Origin: Paragonimus westermani
Lineage: Eukaryota; Platyhelminthes; Trematoda; Plagiorchiida; Troglotrematidae
DNA: 64,000 nucleotides
NCBI GenBank assembly: GCA_008508345.1
Contig: QNGE01001252.1
Location: forward strand, 55,873 to 119,872
Direction: 5' to 3'
Both the position numbers and the translations under genes were made by a program. Below, one piece after another: positions 35,798-48,535 of the stretch. The notes beneath the pieces are model-generated. The model saw only the letters and a program-made list of their open reading frames with translations, searched no databases and was not told the origin of the DNA. Position 1 is the first letter of the stretch. The number at the start of each line of letters is the position of its first letter.

Positions 35798-38700
35798 TCG
35801 GTGTTCGCCTTTTACACTTAATCGTGATATTACCCGAACTACAGATATTGTAAATAAACATATATATGCGTGTTGTGGTTTTCTTTAAAATTTCCCCTGG
35901 CATGATCAACCTAAAGTGGTCCTCCCTGAATAATGTTCCACATTGAGGATGGTTACCCAGCCGTATACCAGTGATATGCAAAACACTAATAGGGTTTGTT
36001 ATAGTATTTTGAAAAGCTTTTATGACGCACTTTTTTTTATTAACTTTCGGTCAATGTACCATTTTACATGCTGTTTTTAAGAAGCTGCTATTGTCAACGG
36101 ACAATCACCTCAGTTTGTCTGGGCACTACACCACACTGGATAAAATAGCGTCCCTGTCACCCTTAATCTATATCGTGGAATGTGCGTTAACTTTGACTAA
36201 TCACTCTGCCTTCATTGTATCACCTCTGCCCAGGCTGCTCCAATGTCTTTGATTTATTTAACGCTTGTGTCATATCGTCACATGAGTGATGAACATGCTG
36301 TTTCAAGGTTTAGCAGGTTGTGATTCTTTTGAAACTTAAGATAAACTCTTCTTGAGAAAGAACTACCTTCAGATGCCTTTATGTCCATATTAACTCCGTT
36401 CCATTTACCAACTACAGTCAGCTCATCAAATTCACTAATTGATAAAGCAACCAAATTGGTTGACAGTCTCGATTTCAAAGCCTCATTAACGTACCGAATG
36501 CCACAGAATAGATGCAGTTGGATTTTTTCCGTTGAGCTCAAGTGGGAGTTGCAACAAAATCACCGATGTTTTCTCAGACAGGGATTACTGACCGCACCGA
36601 GATAAAAGCATCATCCAATCATAGACGAAGGGTGGTTTACAGTTGCTAGGAGGTCAAATTATCCCCGTGTTTTAACACTCTTCTTTAATTTGAAAGGTGT
36701 TACATAACCAGACCCCAAAAAGTACTATTTGTTCATCGACGTTTCTCAGGTAAGAAAACTACCGCTGAATAACCATCAGATCAGGTAACTGTATAGGATG
36801 CAGATCACATGGTGATATGCCAGAGTCAACTGCAACAACTCTTTAAGAACTAATTTACGTGTTTCTGTTATCTGCTCTGGATGAGCACATAATCGCAGTG
36901 GGTTTGGTCCGGCAAACGGTTGCGTTTCTTCCGTCTAGCAAACAGAGACATTAGATGAATATCTAACTCAAGAACGGTTTCCTGTATGATTCTGCTAGGG
37001 TCGCTTCATCAATAAAGGCGCCTAATACTAACCTAATCTGTACTTTCTAGAAGTGTTTCTTGGATGGAGCTCTCATGAAGAGTTTCCTCTTCCAGAGAAC
37101 ATAGCACTCGCAAAGAACGATGTCAGTAACATGAGCATTGATTGGTTATCGTGTTCAAGTAGCATCTGTCGCCAAACATCATTCACAACTTCACAATCTG
37201 TGTTTTTTGCAGTCGTATCAATTGCAACCTAAATCCTATTAAATCAGGGTCCAACAGATGGTTTATCAAGAGAGTGAGGAGCAGGCTAGTCTGACAGAAT
37301 TAGACTTCTTCACCTTAAATATGAATAAGTTGATTCTGCCCATGAGAATGAGTTCACCCATCACCCAGAACTCTTTACTGTATGGGTAAACTTACTGCAT
37401 TTGTACACAGCCATATTAATTGAATGGTGTAAATAAGGGACCTGATTTGGGTTTGCGGTGGTCGACATGTAAAAGCTTGTTGTTTCACATTAGTGTCCCG
37501 TCAACTTTCGTCCACTTCAGGTATCTGCTTCAAATTAATCGAACTGTGTACAACTCGGACCGTATTTGTGATTGACACTCAGCCCTGTCCAATGTCGGAA
37601 TGATTTCTTTCATAGGCAGCTGTACTCTTCTCGTTATAAATGCCGTCGGATTAAGCAGACAAGAAAGCGTCAGCTGGCCGTCAGGCACTGGATGGGGGTT
37701 GAAAAATCACTGCTAATTTGGTTAACTCATCACCGACTACAAGTTCCGGGATGATTAGATTGTGTGTAGTGACCGACAATCATACGTTGCATGCTGCCTT
37801 TGTGATCAGATCCAGTCCATTTTTGATGCCTTTGGTGTGTTTTTTGGGAAGAATTTTTAAGATACGAGCTGTTAACACAAATGACAAATAAATTATTTTG
37901 TTCTGTCCAAATTTTAATAATCATGTCTTGTTCTTAAGAGTTAATGAAATTTTTAGGATACATAGAGTTGATATTAACTCTGCAATTTACTTAAACTGTT
38001 CAATTTATCTACGTTAAAAGGTGATGCCGGAATTAACGGGTAACTTTCATCATTAGGTCATATTCTTACCCGGACCGACAGTTTAAGCTGTCTCCTTGCC
38101 TGTAGGATGAGCACAATTACTGCTACGTATTTGATTTTACGCTACGAGGCACACCATCTTATTGCAACTAGCCTAATGAGAAGATTGAGAGAAACAGGGA
38201 AGCGTCTGACTAGCGAGTCAGGCAAACACGGACTAGAGCACGAGCAGTCCGTTTGTTCTGTTCACCAGGACAATGTTCAAAAACTGCTGCGACTAACCAT
38301 ATTGCTAAAAATGGGATATTAATATCCGCAGCAATTGTTTAAAATGAGAGACGTATGAGAAATGTTACGGAACTAAAACATGAGAGTTTGACACGGCTGT
38401 GTGCATGACCGGCGATATGATAAACTGGACCATAACGTCTCTCACTGAGCAATATTGATTTTTTTTAGAAACACGATCAGCAAGTGACAGCTTTCTGTGG
38501 ATTACACAGTTTGTCCTAAAACGGAACTATACCCTGTGAGCGCTTCTACTGTGAATCGAGCAGTCACATTTGGAAAATCCCAATAGACATTGCCTATGAA
38601 GCCTGTTCTATCAGCCGTGCGTTAATTTAAAAATTGATGTCTGGGCACGGGATCTTGTCATGGAAAATCTCATCAGTTACCAAGAGACCCGTAAAAGAAG

Positions 38701-41700
38701 ATGAATACGAAGCAGCTCTATGGACTCATGTGCGAAGAAACCGCATCTTTCTATTCGAAAACTTAATTACCTAATCGCAGTAGGCGTCACCTCCATGATA
38801 CGAATCCCGCGCCAATTTGGGTTTAATTCCTCCAGATTTTCTCATTAAAAATCTTTCGAGGAAGAAGGGTAAGGGAAATTTATAATTTACTGTTCAAGGT
38901 TTGTAGACGGGCTCAAATTACAGTATGCATTGTATAGGGGTACCACTGTTTCATATGAAGTGGCATTCGACCTTCATGTTGAAGTAGACCAGAAAAAAAT
39001 CAAGTCACCTGCGTGTAGGACACGTTGATGAACTACGATTACAACTCGTAAATCATTATGCTGTGTGACAGCCATAGCGCAGCATACACTGGACCGTAGT
39101 GTTTCGCGGAACGGTGGGCAGTACCAGATATCTGAAACGTGTTTTTCTATACAACGGTTATCATCCTTATGCAGCGTAGGTGTGACAAAACTCACGGATT
39201 TTTGGTTCTGATCACAATTTTTCGAGAGGTAATAGGCTATTATTGACAAGAAACGTCAGTATGAATGTATGAGCTGTGATCAAACATTATGGACCGTCAT
39301 AATTTCCACTGACCTTAATTACGAACCAGTAATCAATAATCAAAATAATGCTACGTAAGCTCGGTGCATATGTCCTTCGCACTTTGGCTGATCATGAGAA
39401 TGTTTACTGGAGTTAACAGAAAATTCTTAGTGTTTTCATTTGAAATATTCCGCTCACCTAGACTATCTTAGTTAAGCAGCTGAGCAACACGATACAATGA
39501 ACTCACGAGTGAGGTCAAGTGAGTGATGCCCTACAGACGTGTTTCACAGAAACCGAGACTTGAACTGAAATGTAACAAATCATTTGTGAATTACTGTGTT
39601 CTTTGCTTTGTGTCTCAACAGAGCACGAACGACAAGTGCTACTGGAAATGAATGTGTAGAACTTTACTTCATGATTCTGGATGTTTCAAAATTTGTGGGG
39701 ACGTAGGTGATACGTGTTTATTAGTAAAAGATAGCCGGATGAACACTACCTGTTTCTTGGGTGTTGTGTTGTCTATCGTGTATGTCCGCTCAGTTAGCCT
39801 AGACCACATTTCCTATTGTACAAACGGCAGACGAACTTTGTTTAACAAACAGCGACTACTTATACTATCACAAAAGTTGGAGCCCAGTTCTCCTTCCGGA
39901 GACGAATACAAGTCACTGATATATTCTAACTAAAACCAGGCCAGAATTGGGTTTTTCCTTTCGAAGTGTACAATTTGCTACGTTTAGCTTTTTCAGTTCA
40001 TCACTTATCGAGAAATCCCACGGACCTTAAAGCCATCACTGAATGATTGAGGTTTTGAGCTACATTGCTATCTCTATCGCACATTTCACAATAGCACTCA
40101 GGTGGTCGTAATCATGTCAATTGTTTCATTAAATAACCTGTTTTTTGTTGGTGGTTACAAGTGTAAGAGTGTGTCAGATGTTCTGTGATGCGTCAGTGTG
40201 AAAAGTCCAATTTAGATTGTCCACTGTTCACTTGGCTGGTAAACTTCTGTTTGCCTCTTTGCTTATGTAGTTCAAAGAATCTTGTGTGCTTCACTACCGA
40301 TCTTCTTACGCACATCTATTCGGGCTACATTGATAGAGAGGCATGTGTCAAACCATACTTTGTGTACTGTTCTATTTGAATGGCGACATAGCGTCTTAAT
40401 CTGAAAGGATTGCCCAGTTAACCTAGTCACTTTAACAGTGTAACCTATTATAACGGTATCCTATTAAGTTTGGATGTACACATTCCTAACATGTGACCCA
40501 ATGGGAAAGTTTTTCATATTTTTATGGCAACAGCTTACGATATGGCTACCTAGTATCGGGTTTGACTAGCTCAGTGTCAACAACATCAATCCCCACAATT
40601 TCTCTAATGAATCGGAATCCTGGTTATTTCCAACAGTTTCTAGAGGTATGTAGCATCCACTGTGCGTCGATCGGCCGAATATGCTTGCACACAAGTTATC
40701 ACCCGACCTAGAGAATAAATTTAATTTTGTTTGTTCCCTACCGTTTATACAAAGCAACTCGTGTTAATAGTGACAACAAGACAAAAATTCAACGGTTCAG
40801 CCTGTGCACGTGTATTAACCGCGGACATGGCAGTAACTTTTCACTGTATAGAATGAATCAACAATGCTAACTGGATTCAAGTCAGAACTCAACCGCTTTT
40901 AAGTTTGTAAGTTTGCCCAAGTTAGGAGATCGCCGAAGTGACCAGAATTCGGGAAAGGTGGGCGGACAAACTTTATTTTCTAGTTAGGCATTCACAAAAG
41001 AACGGACGTCAGAATCGCAAAAACTATGGCGAATTCTGAGACAAACATGCGTTATTCATGGGCTGAATTGCAATGTTGTGAAAAAAACGTCACATTCATA
41101 AAATATAGTGTACTCTCAGGTGACATACCTGACGTATGGGAATTTACCACGTTTTGCGTACTAGAAATCAATCGTCGATCAATTACATGTGCGCGCATGG
41201 TGTGTTATGGAAAATCCGCCAGATTCAAGTTTACTTAATTGCTTTCCCTATAAATTAAACCGATTTTAATGTAGTCTATTCAGCCAGGGTCGTTTTCTCT
41301 TTGTTGCCTCTTATTTAATAGATCTACCTGGTCGTCAGACATCAGCCAGCTTCCAGACCTCAGCCGCAATAACGTTACCATCATACACAAGTGAAGGGGT
41401 GCTACTCAATCCGGGTGTACAATTTTGGGGGACAAATGACTGGTTAACGTCCTCACCAAAACCACAAGTTAGTCAACGTGATTTTTAGATCTGTACTTTT
41501 CTGGGTGACGACATTCACGTCAGTTATTCCCATATTAGAAAAGGACCTTTAGCGAACTCTTTTGGGAACAGTCTAAGGATCTGTCTTCAGTTTAATGGTA
41601 ATATGCTTCCTAATTAGCTCTTGTGGTCAATCATCAGACTCGACCTTACAGATCGCATCTCGCTGGTTCCTGTTGAAGTCCTAGACATTTCAGCACCGTC

Positions 41701-43639
41701 CATTTATATGTTTATCAGCCGTTCCTCCCTATCATTTGTCTGTTTGTCTTAATTGACCGATTCCACAAATATGTGCCATCCACAATAAACTATGTCGAGT
41801 TCCACAGCATCCTAACACATACTTGTACATTCTAGTCACTACATTCATGCAGAGGGCTTTCGTCATTATTCGGTATGCCTTCACACATTAATTAACGCAG
41901 CTTGTGTAAACAATGACCACCCGTTGGGCGTGTGATTCATGTGCTGAAGCAACGGACAAGACTTTGTTTATTGTTTAGCTTCAAATTCATGTCACGTGGT
42001 CGATCACGAGTTTCTGTATGAGATTTGTCACATCGATCATACATCTGATACTGCGATCAGAACGAGTTCAGTGTATTGGATTATGCGGACTGGATCTAGA
42101 CTTTTAGGTAGAAAAAATAGTCATTCGAAAAGGCTTCATTTGAACATTTTGACGACAACTTCGTCTACTTTATTTCAGACGTGAGTTCCATAATGGTCTG
42201 TGTAGGCACAACTGCATATGAGTGACACGTACCGCTGTTGGGATAATGTATGTTTCTTGATAGGATTTTGGCAAAGGGTAAATGAATATTTAGACAGTCC
42301 GTGTACAGGACTACAAATTTGGCGGCCACCCGATCGCTCAAAGAACAATCGATGTTTATTTTTCTCTCAGTTGTCTCACCTTTGGAAGATAACACCACCA
42401 CCGTCCTGTCTATGTTGACGTAAGCATCCGCGGGCGCATGTTGCTGACGCTGGCATGTGTGCCGCTGTGGTGACCTATTCGATCGGATTTGTTCTAGTTC
42501 GGTGGCGTTTGCAAAGTGGCACTAACAAGCAATTGCTGACCAACAAAAAGGATTGCTTTACTTAAATTCAATAGTTGCGACCTTCAACTGTATACGTGAG
42601 AAAGACCGTCTTTCACTCCATGGTTTCATCGGTTCATCTAGTACTGACATTGCACATTGGATTACGGCACCGTGATGGTGTGATGACAATGTTTGTTTTG
42701 CTGACGTCCTCTCTATGATTAGCAAGTTCTAAAACCCTAATATCAGTTGGCCTGATCAGGCTGTGAAGTCAACCAACCCTAAACGTAACGCAGCTCCTCG
42801 GTGACCACCAAAAAATCGTGTAAACCAAGAAATAAACTATTTTTCGAAGGAAACCACGACTTCTCGAAGACAACCAGCTTATTCATTGTGGAAAGCAATG
42901 AAGAGATTCCTCTTCCCTGGGCAGGCATAATGAAGTTTGTAAGGAATTATCAGAATGCTAACTGGGGACGCGATAGTTAAACAACTTCCTAGACTGCAAA
43001 CAGCAGACGAATTGACGCAAGTAATTTTGAATACAAACACTGCACTATTGCAAAGAACCGCTATCAAAGACGTTTCAAAGTACCGATCCGAATAGGCCTT
43101 TACCATCTTACAAGTGGCATCCGGAACACTTCGGAGCATGGCACTCAGTTTACGGACGATGGTATATCTTTCCTCGACGGGACCGTTGTAGCCTTTCCAG
43201 CCATGCGGAATCAGAACACGAGACTTGAGAGCGTACAATGGATTTCTGTCGATCAATGGATGACCAAACTAACGTGTTGTGTTAATCATAAATGTGACCA
43301 GTCTGGCAACCAACCAATCAGAAAGCAGGAACCTGCTGATCCTATTTTACCAGACCACCAATGGCTGGCAACACAAATTAGTAGGCGATAGGAAAAAAGT
43401 AAATCGACCATCTGCAACAGCGAGAACGCTTCCGCAACGGTCATTTTGGAAGCTCCCTTTTGGGCTACCAGAAATCTGTGACGACTTAATGCCTTCAAGC
43501 CAGTACTTAGTTCACAGAAAATCACCAACGAGAGTTTTCCCAAAAATCCTCAACTGCGATATAACCCGTCATATTAAATCCATATAGTTTCTACTTCACC
43601 ATTTAAAACAGTAAATTCCCTAAAGGAAACTTCAGTGGA
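35798..43639. other. Unassigned DNA
   Basis: The longest unannotated stretch, about 7.8 kb. I see no RT, nuclease, transposase, tRNA-like box pair or tandem array. A minus-strand frame at 36,278-36,541 has a coding-like look (FCGIRYVNEALKSRLST) but no known family, and is left uncalled. Confidence 0.4.
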
Positions 43640-44085
43640 ATAGTTAAAACACGGTTGACACGGTCATTTCATGATGGCTAACCAGTAACAAATTTACCAC
43701 AAAATGAATGAGTTTCTTGACAAACAGTCGGTGGGACAGATGGTTAGTCAGTTGACTAGAATAGGTCATCAAGTCGGCAGGAGGCTCTGGTTTATAAACA
43801 ATTGTTTCCGAACACATAGCAGGCTTGACTCGATTGATTACGACTGTCTCAGCAAACCGCACGGACCTTTGTGTGGAATGACGTAATAAGACTTTGAATA
43901 CACAAGATAGATCGACAGCATGACCAGTGATCAGGAGTTTTCTGACGACTGAGGGAACCGACTGTTTACGTGCTTCAGCAATATCAATGTTTCCAGATAA
44001 CAGACTTCTGCACCCATTCAGGCAAATATTCCTTCACTCCGGTGATTAGGCGCAGCTCGGTTCTGCCTATGTGACTCAACTGTTA
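43640..44085 (-). pseudogene. Penelope-like element, GIY-YIG C-terminus and 3' region
   Basis: On the minus strand the order is HIGRTELRLITGVKEYLPEW (YIG block with Tyr replaced by His), then, after a frame change near 43,985, DIAEARKQSVPSVVRKLLIT and GHAVDLSCVFKVLLRH. It ends STQRSVRFAETVVINRVKPA followed by MC. This matches the distal nuclease and the RFAEAxxIxxxKPxxC terminus of the PLE family seen at 45 and 52 kb. The following 100 bp align with the 3' region of the 52-kb copy, including a heavily decayed version of the hammerhead-like motif. RT and the catalytic start of the nuclease are absent. Confidence 0.8.
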
Positions 44086-44999
44086 CATTTAAATTGCTAA
44101 CCGCAAAGTGAGATGCCACCAAAAGGCTAAACATTTTTGGCTTAAGGCACAGATAGCTTCCGTGTCTGAGCAAGTACACGGAGTTGAGCTGTAATAACTG
44201 TTCGTCTAATGAAATTTCTTAATCGGTGTGTTGTTTGATTCATGTTGCAATTCTCCTTAAGAGACAGTCCTACGTAGACCCGACTTTGTTCTTCACCGAT
44301 CACCTTCACAAGTGGTGGCTTTTGTTTACAGCAATTTCCCCTTAACCGTTTTGGGCGACCACTGGATTGTGAAACGAAAGCGACAAAATCTACTTCATCC
44401 TTAAGACTATCTTGTGTACAGAGCCGTCCTATTCGTGAGAACAGCGCTTATGTTGGAATGTGGAAACTCAGACTTATTTTGACCTGATAGATTCCCTATC
44501 AGAATCAGACAGAGCGACTGTTTTGCGCACGATGCATTCGCCTCACAAAAGAACAGGATGTTTAAGTAACCTAATATCCATGTCAGTTGCCTTGCTTACT
44601 GCAAACAGTAAACAGAAGCTTGGATCCGATCACCTACCCATTCTCGATCGTGCAATCCATCATCTTATCACCTGAAACGGTTGACCATGCAAAAGTTTTC
44701 GAATAGCTGTACTGGGATTCTCCCGCGTCACCAGATCTTTAGACTTCGTAGGATAAAAGATATTTTATCACACTCGACTTAAATGTAGTAAGTTTCTGCG
44801 AGTGATCAGAATACCACCAATTGCATCACTTCGTACTTAAATAACGAAATCGGAAGGCCGACTTTGCATGATGGTAGTACCATTTCGTAGGTTCTCGTCA
44901 GTTGCTACACACAACAGCAGCGAATTAAGTTCATATATCAAGCCGGTGTATACATTTGTCTGTCACTGGTCAAAACCATGGCAGACGGATGTTCAGCAG
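44086..44999. other. Unassigned DNA
   Basis: No gene recognised between the two PLE fragments. The part near 45,000 may be unrecognisable RT N-terminus of the next element. Confidence 0.4.
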
Positions 45000-46206
45000 C
45001 TTTTGCACACAAAGGCCTGGCTCGCAATGCATGACTAGCAGCGCCTAAAGTATCTTAAGGATGACAGGGTTGTGATGATGCATCAACACACGGGACATAC
45101 GGGATTTTAACAAATAGGCCGGGTTGCAATGGGTAGCTCTATAGAACCAATTTTGGCTGCATTATTTATCTATGATTGAGCTCCGCCTCGTGAATACACT
45201 GTATAACACCCCGATTTATCGTCGATATGTTGATGACATAATAGTATTCGTGCAATACAAGGTGACAACAGAAAAACGATTAGATTTACTGAACTATTCA
45301 CACCAAAATCTGACGCTATCATCTGAGGTTAAAAAGGAAGACCAGCTCGCCTTTCTGAGTATCAGCATCAAGCAAGGGGAGGATGGCACGTTGTATCAAT
45401 CAGTACATCGTAAGTCAACCTGGGGAGGACAATATCTAGATTACATCAGTTCCTCACACACAACATAAACGCCCGCTAGTTCGTTGTCTATTTCACAAAG
45501 CGCGAACTATATGCACGGGTGATACACTAGATAGCGAACTGAAATTTCTTCCTGAGACCCTGGTCTTCAGCGGTTATCTACTGGGTTTCATTGGCTCTCA
45601 CAGCAAGTTGAAAGTAATAAACCCACAAACCCGAAGAAACTGGTGTACACGCAGTTACCGTACAAAGAAGACAGTAATATATTGTTTTTAACGCGATGAC
45701 TGGCGCAGGTCATTCAACAGACATACAGTACAGCTACACTGCGTTTAATCAGTAGCACCGTCACTCACTTCCTCACATTAAGACGTGGATGTCAGAGTTG
45801 TCCATTTCACGCTGTATCCACAAGTTCACCTGCAGATGTGGTGAAGTTTACATTGAGATAACTGTTCGATCCTTGCGCCTTAGAATGAAGGAGGACTTGC
45901 CCAAGTATATCGAGGAATTAATGTGTGGTGTGATCCGACGCGACCTCACCAAGCAACGCAGGCCGGCTTCTTTGATCGCTAAACACCTGTTGGATACCAG
46001 CCATGTGGTCTGCTCGATAAGCGCTTTCCGCGCGTTGTTGTTTCATCACGTCTGTCATCCTTAAGTCACTCGAGGCGCTGCTTTTCATGCGTAACAAGTC
46101 AGATCTCTGCGTGCAAAAGCTGTTGAGCCCACCATCTTGCAAAGCCGGTCTTCCGATTTCGTCAACCAAATTCGTAACCTGGACAGAACGTTCTATACTT
46201 CGTATT
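45000..46206 (+). pseudogene. Penelope-like element, RT palm to C-terminus
   Basis: This is the most complete plus-strand PLE. RT motif B reads VAMGSSIEPILAALF at about 45,125-45,170. After a one-base frameshift come PIYRRYVDDIIVF (catalytic YVDD intact), DQLAFLSISIKQGEDGTLYQ, and SVHRKSTWGGQYLDYI. The linker follows in other frames: VRCLFHKARTICTGDTLDSE, then FSGYLLGF and KPTNPKKLVYTQLPYKEDSN. The nuclease reads CIHKFTCRCGEVYIEITVRS, with YIG changed to YIE. Next are RRPASLIAKHLLDTSHVV and FRALLF. The terminus is LKSLEALLFMRNKSDLCVQK ending at a TAG at 46,204-46,206. Multiple frameshifts and stops make it non-functional. The RT fingers are missing or unreadable upstream of 45,050. Confidence 0.88.
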
Positions 46207-46559
46207 TAGCCAAATTTTTATACTACTCACGAATAGCACAACTCCCAGAAACTCAATCACGCCCACAGGTGCTCATTTACAGGTAGCTTGTCCTTCATCA
46301 TGTGTGTTATCCAGTAATACATGATCTTGTCCAATACGAAATAATCAGGTGGTTGACCGTTATTATGATAACCGCTTAGCAGAAACTAGTTCATGGTATT
46401 TTGAAAAACGGTTAGACTCGTCCTGTATGGTGGTTACGTAGAAAGTTCGACGCACACGACGTGCTACATTGATGTCGAGTACTCGCTAGCAAGGCACCAT
46501 AATATCGAATGATATTCTTTTTAAAGATGCTATCCCGCCCACTTACTTCCATATTTCTA
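46207..46559. other. Spacer between two PLE fragments
   Basis: Starts right after the PLE stop codon and so should hold its 3' region, but no hammerhead-like box was found. Nothing else recognised. Confidence 0.4.
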
Positions 46560-46860
46560 CAGGCTAATTTAAAAGCTCGCCTTTACCAGCCGTCAAAAAT
46601 GTTAGGTTTACTTTCGTTTCTACAACTCTTCAAAAGCACAGCTATGGAGGGTTCATCAGAACCTAGTTCGACAGACGCGTTTATGACTAAAGTTGAAGAT
46701 GATATTCTTTCAACCGTAGGTAAACTGAAGCTGTGCGAAAGTTATCTGAAATGCATATTTCTAATCTGACGAGGTAAGGAGGAACTGAAAAAGTAATGAA
46801 GCTGCCCAATCCCGTCTCTCAGGAACCTTCTAGTACGAACGAGATGGCAGTCCATTTGTC
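46560..46860 (+). pseudogene. Second Penelope-like RT fragment in tandem
   Basis: The plus-strand frame reads FKSTAMEGSSEPSSTDAFMT, then KVEDDILSTVGKLKLCESYL and KCIFLI, followed after a stop by RGKEELKKVMKLPNP across a frame change. This fits the PLE block TAMGSPLSPVLADxFMxKVEDDIL, then YCRYVDDIF. YVDD has decayed to YLKC, so catalysis is lost. It lies in the same orientation 350 bp downstream of the preceding PLE, as in the head-to-tail tandems known for this class. Its downstream coding blocks are not recognisable. Confidence 0.65.
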
Positions 46861-47624
46861 TTGTATACTGTAACTGAGCTCATCTGAAATGACCGATTTC
46901 AAGTCAACATTGGTGGGAATCTACAAGAAGTTTCACTGCCTCATATCTTTTAGTGTAGTGTTTTTCCGGGCGTCGATAGCACACCCGCATTGTAAACCAC
47001 ACACCAAGCGTGCAAATGTCCATCATCCGGAGCCATTTATCAGAAAACAGTTAGGAATATCTTCTTCAAAATTTACAGTTATGAACGGTTTCAAGCGGCT
47101 GTCTGTAAGAAGTTTTCCTTCACTGATGATAGTTTGATTGACAGGAATACACCGAAATCGTTTTGATTTCGCAAACTACCGAATTGTCCTCTATCTTTTT
47201 CTAACTGCTTGTGGTATCTATTAATAACCCTGGAGCCTCCGAAAGTGTTGAGCCAACAGAGTGGGAAGAACATGTACAATGGTGAAATATCGATTAATCA
47301 AGGCACATTCTGATGACTGGCGCTCAGCGAATGCGAAATATTGCGTCTTACACTTCAAGATATTAACTGATCAAAATCACGGTAGTAGTAGTAGTACTGC
47401 ATCGCTATTTACTAGTTTAGTGACTGCTGATTGCTTAAAATGTCCAACTTGTAAGTGATGTTGTTTATCAGTCTACGGTAGGTTACCCTGTTTCTCAAAG
47501 CAGGTAGCTGTCAGTCTGTGCTGCCCGTGGAGCTAACTACCAGTAGCACTAACAGTCTGAATCAATAACTAAGCTTTGATTTGCATTGAAATATCATTGC
47601 TTTTGGCTGCAGGTTCTAATTTGA
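46861..47624. other. Unassigned DNA with short (GTA)n run
   Basis: A GTAGTAGTAGTAGTA microsatellite lies at about 47,382-47,396. Open frames here have no identified family. Confidence 0.4.
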
Positions 47625-47734
47625 CATTAGGAACACTAACTGGAACTGTGCAGAAACTCAATCTACCTCAAGTCCTTAGTTGGCATGGTATTCTTCTTAT
47701 AAATTGTGCACCGTTCCAGTTAGTGCTTCTAATG
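47625..47734. repeat. 30-bp imperfect inverted repeat (hairpin)
   Basis: The arms 47,625-47,654 and 47,705-47,734 pair at about 27 of 30 positions (core CACTAACTGGAAC), with a 50-nt loop. It lies about 110 bp upstream of the hammerhead-like sequence on the same strand and could be part of the same PLE terminal region or a small fold-back element. Confidence 0.7.
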
Positions 47735-47843
47735 TCGGCACTGATCTACGGATCTCATTGAGTCTGAGGTAAAAAGTAAGGCTAGCTGGTAAATGTGTTA
47801 GAATCCACAACAATCGGCAATTGGCGTTCTTAGATACACATGC

Positions 47844-47880
47844 CTGATGAGTGGCAACAACGACGAAACCGGTATTGTAC
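47844..47880 (+). ncRNA. Hammerhead ribozyme-like sequence
   Basis: CTGATGA is at 47,844-47,850. A stem II candidate follows at 47,851-47,864: GTGG, loop CAACAA, CGAC, with three of four pairs; a single G-to-C change would restore GUCG/CGAC. GAAA is at 47,865-47,868. Stem III could be two pairs (AC with GU) around a 7-nt loop, placing cleavage after the A of GTA at 47,879. This matches the minimal type I hammerheads reported in Penelope-like elements. Stem I does not form with the immediate flanks, so cleavage is unproven. No adjacent PLE reading frame is certain; a weak one lies at 48.4 kb. Confidence 0.45.
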
Positions 47881-48349
47881 TTCCCACAAATTCTGATAAT
47901 TAAGCACATACTGCTTACCTTACAATCATCACTTTTTCCTTCGAACAAGCCACGAGCTTATAACTGAATAGATCGTGGAACATAAGTTTACATCGCATAT
48001 TGTGTCATCTAAAAAAATCTATTCAAATGCAGCAAAGGAACGCGAGGATTCGAGTTGCAAAATATAGTGAAGCTGCATAATCCTTATGCATACTGTGCGG
48101 CGAGACCGAAATATCATACCATATGCCACAAACAACTCCACAAGAGTGTGTTTAGCATCTAATTAATCGTTATGGTCATGCGTCATCATACTGGAAAACT
48201 GTTGAAGTTATATGAAATATTCAGTCATGTAGGTTTAGGGCCTGGTGACAGGACGATTAAAAGGAACCCAACATGGCTGCAGTCAGGGTGGAGTGAACGG
48301 TTTCAATGTCATGGCCAGTGCAGACAAGGTGTCAACATGGGTTGGCATA

Positions 48350-48535
48350 CCAACACCCGAACACAAATCCGACGTCCCTGTTCGCGAAACCCTTAGTTAC
48401 AGCAGTCATGTATCTGCCCCCGCTATTTCGGTTTTGATCTTACTACGCAATCGCAACCCCATGATATTGACGTTTTCCGAAGCGCTGTTCATCGAACGTC
48501 ACGCGCTGGCTCTTACTGCTTGCAAAAGGCGCTGA
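48350..48535 (+). pseudogene. Possible PLE nuclease C-terminus
   Basis: The frame reads RETLSYSSHVSAPAISVLIL, then LRNRNPMILTFSEALFIERH and ends ALTACKRR followed by a stop at 48,535. The pattern of His, IxVL, RN, and EALFIxRHxxxL resembles the end of GIY-YIG PLE proteins, where a EAL(F/Y)I segment precedes the last residues. The YIG part is not visible upstream. This is weak similarity only and could be coincidence. Confidence 0.3.

Noticed and set aside
47310..47337. CTGATGA with a CTG/CAG hairpin and a CGAAT box
   Set aside because: The GAAA box is off by one position and altered. No stem III or cleavage triplet follows.
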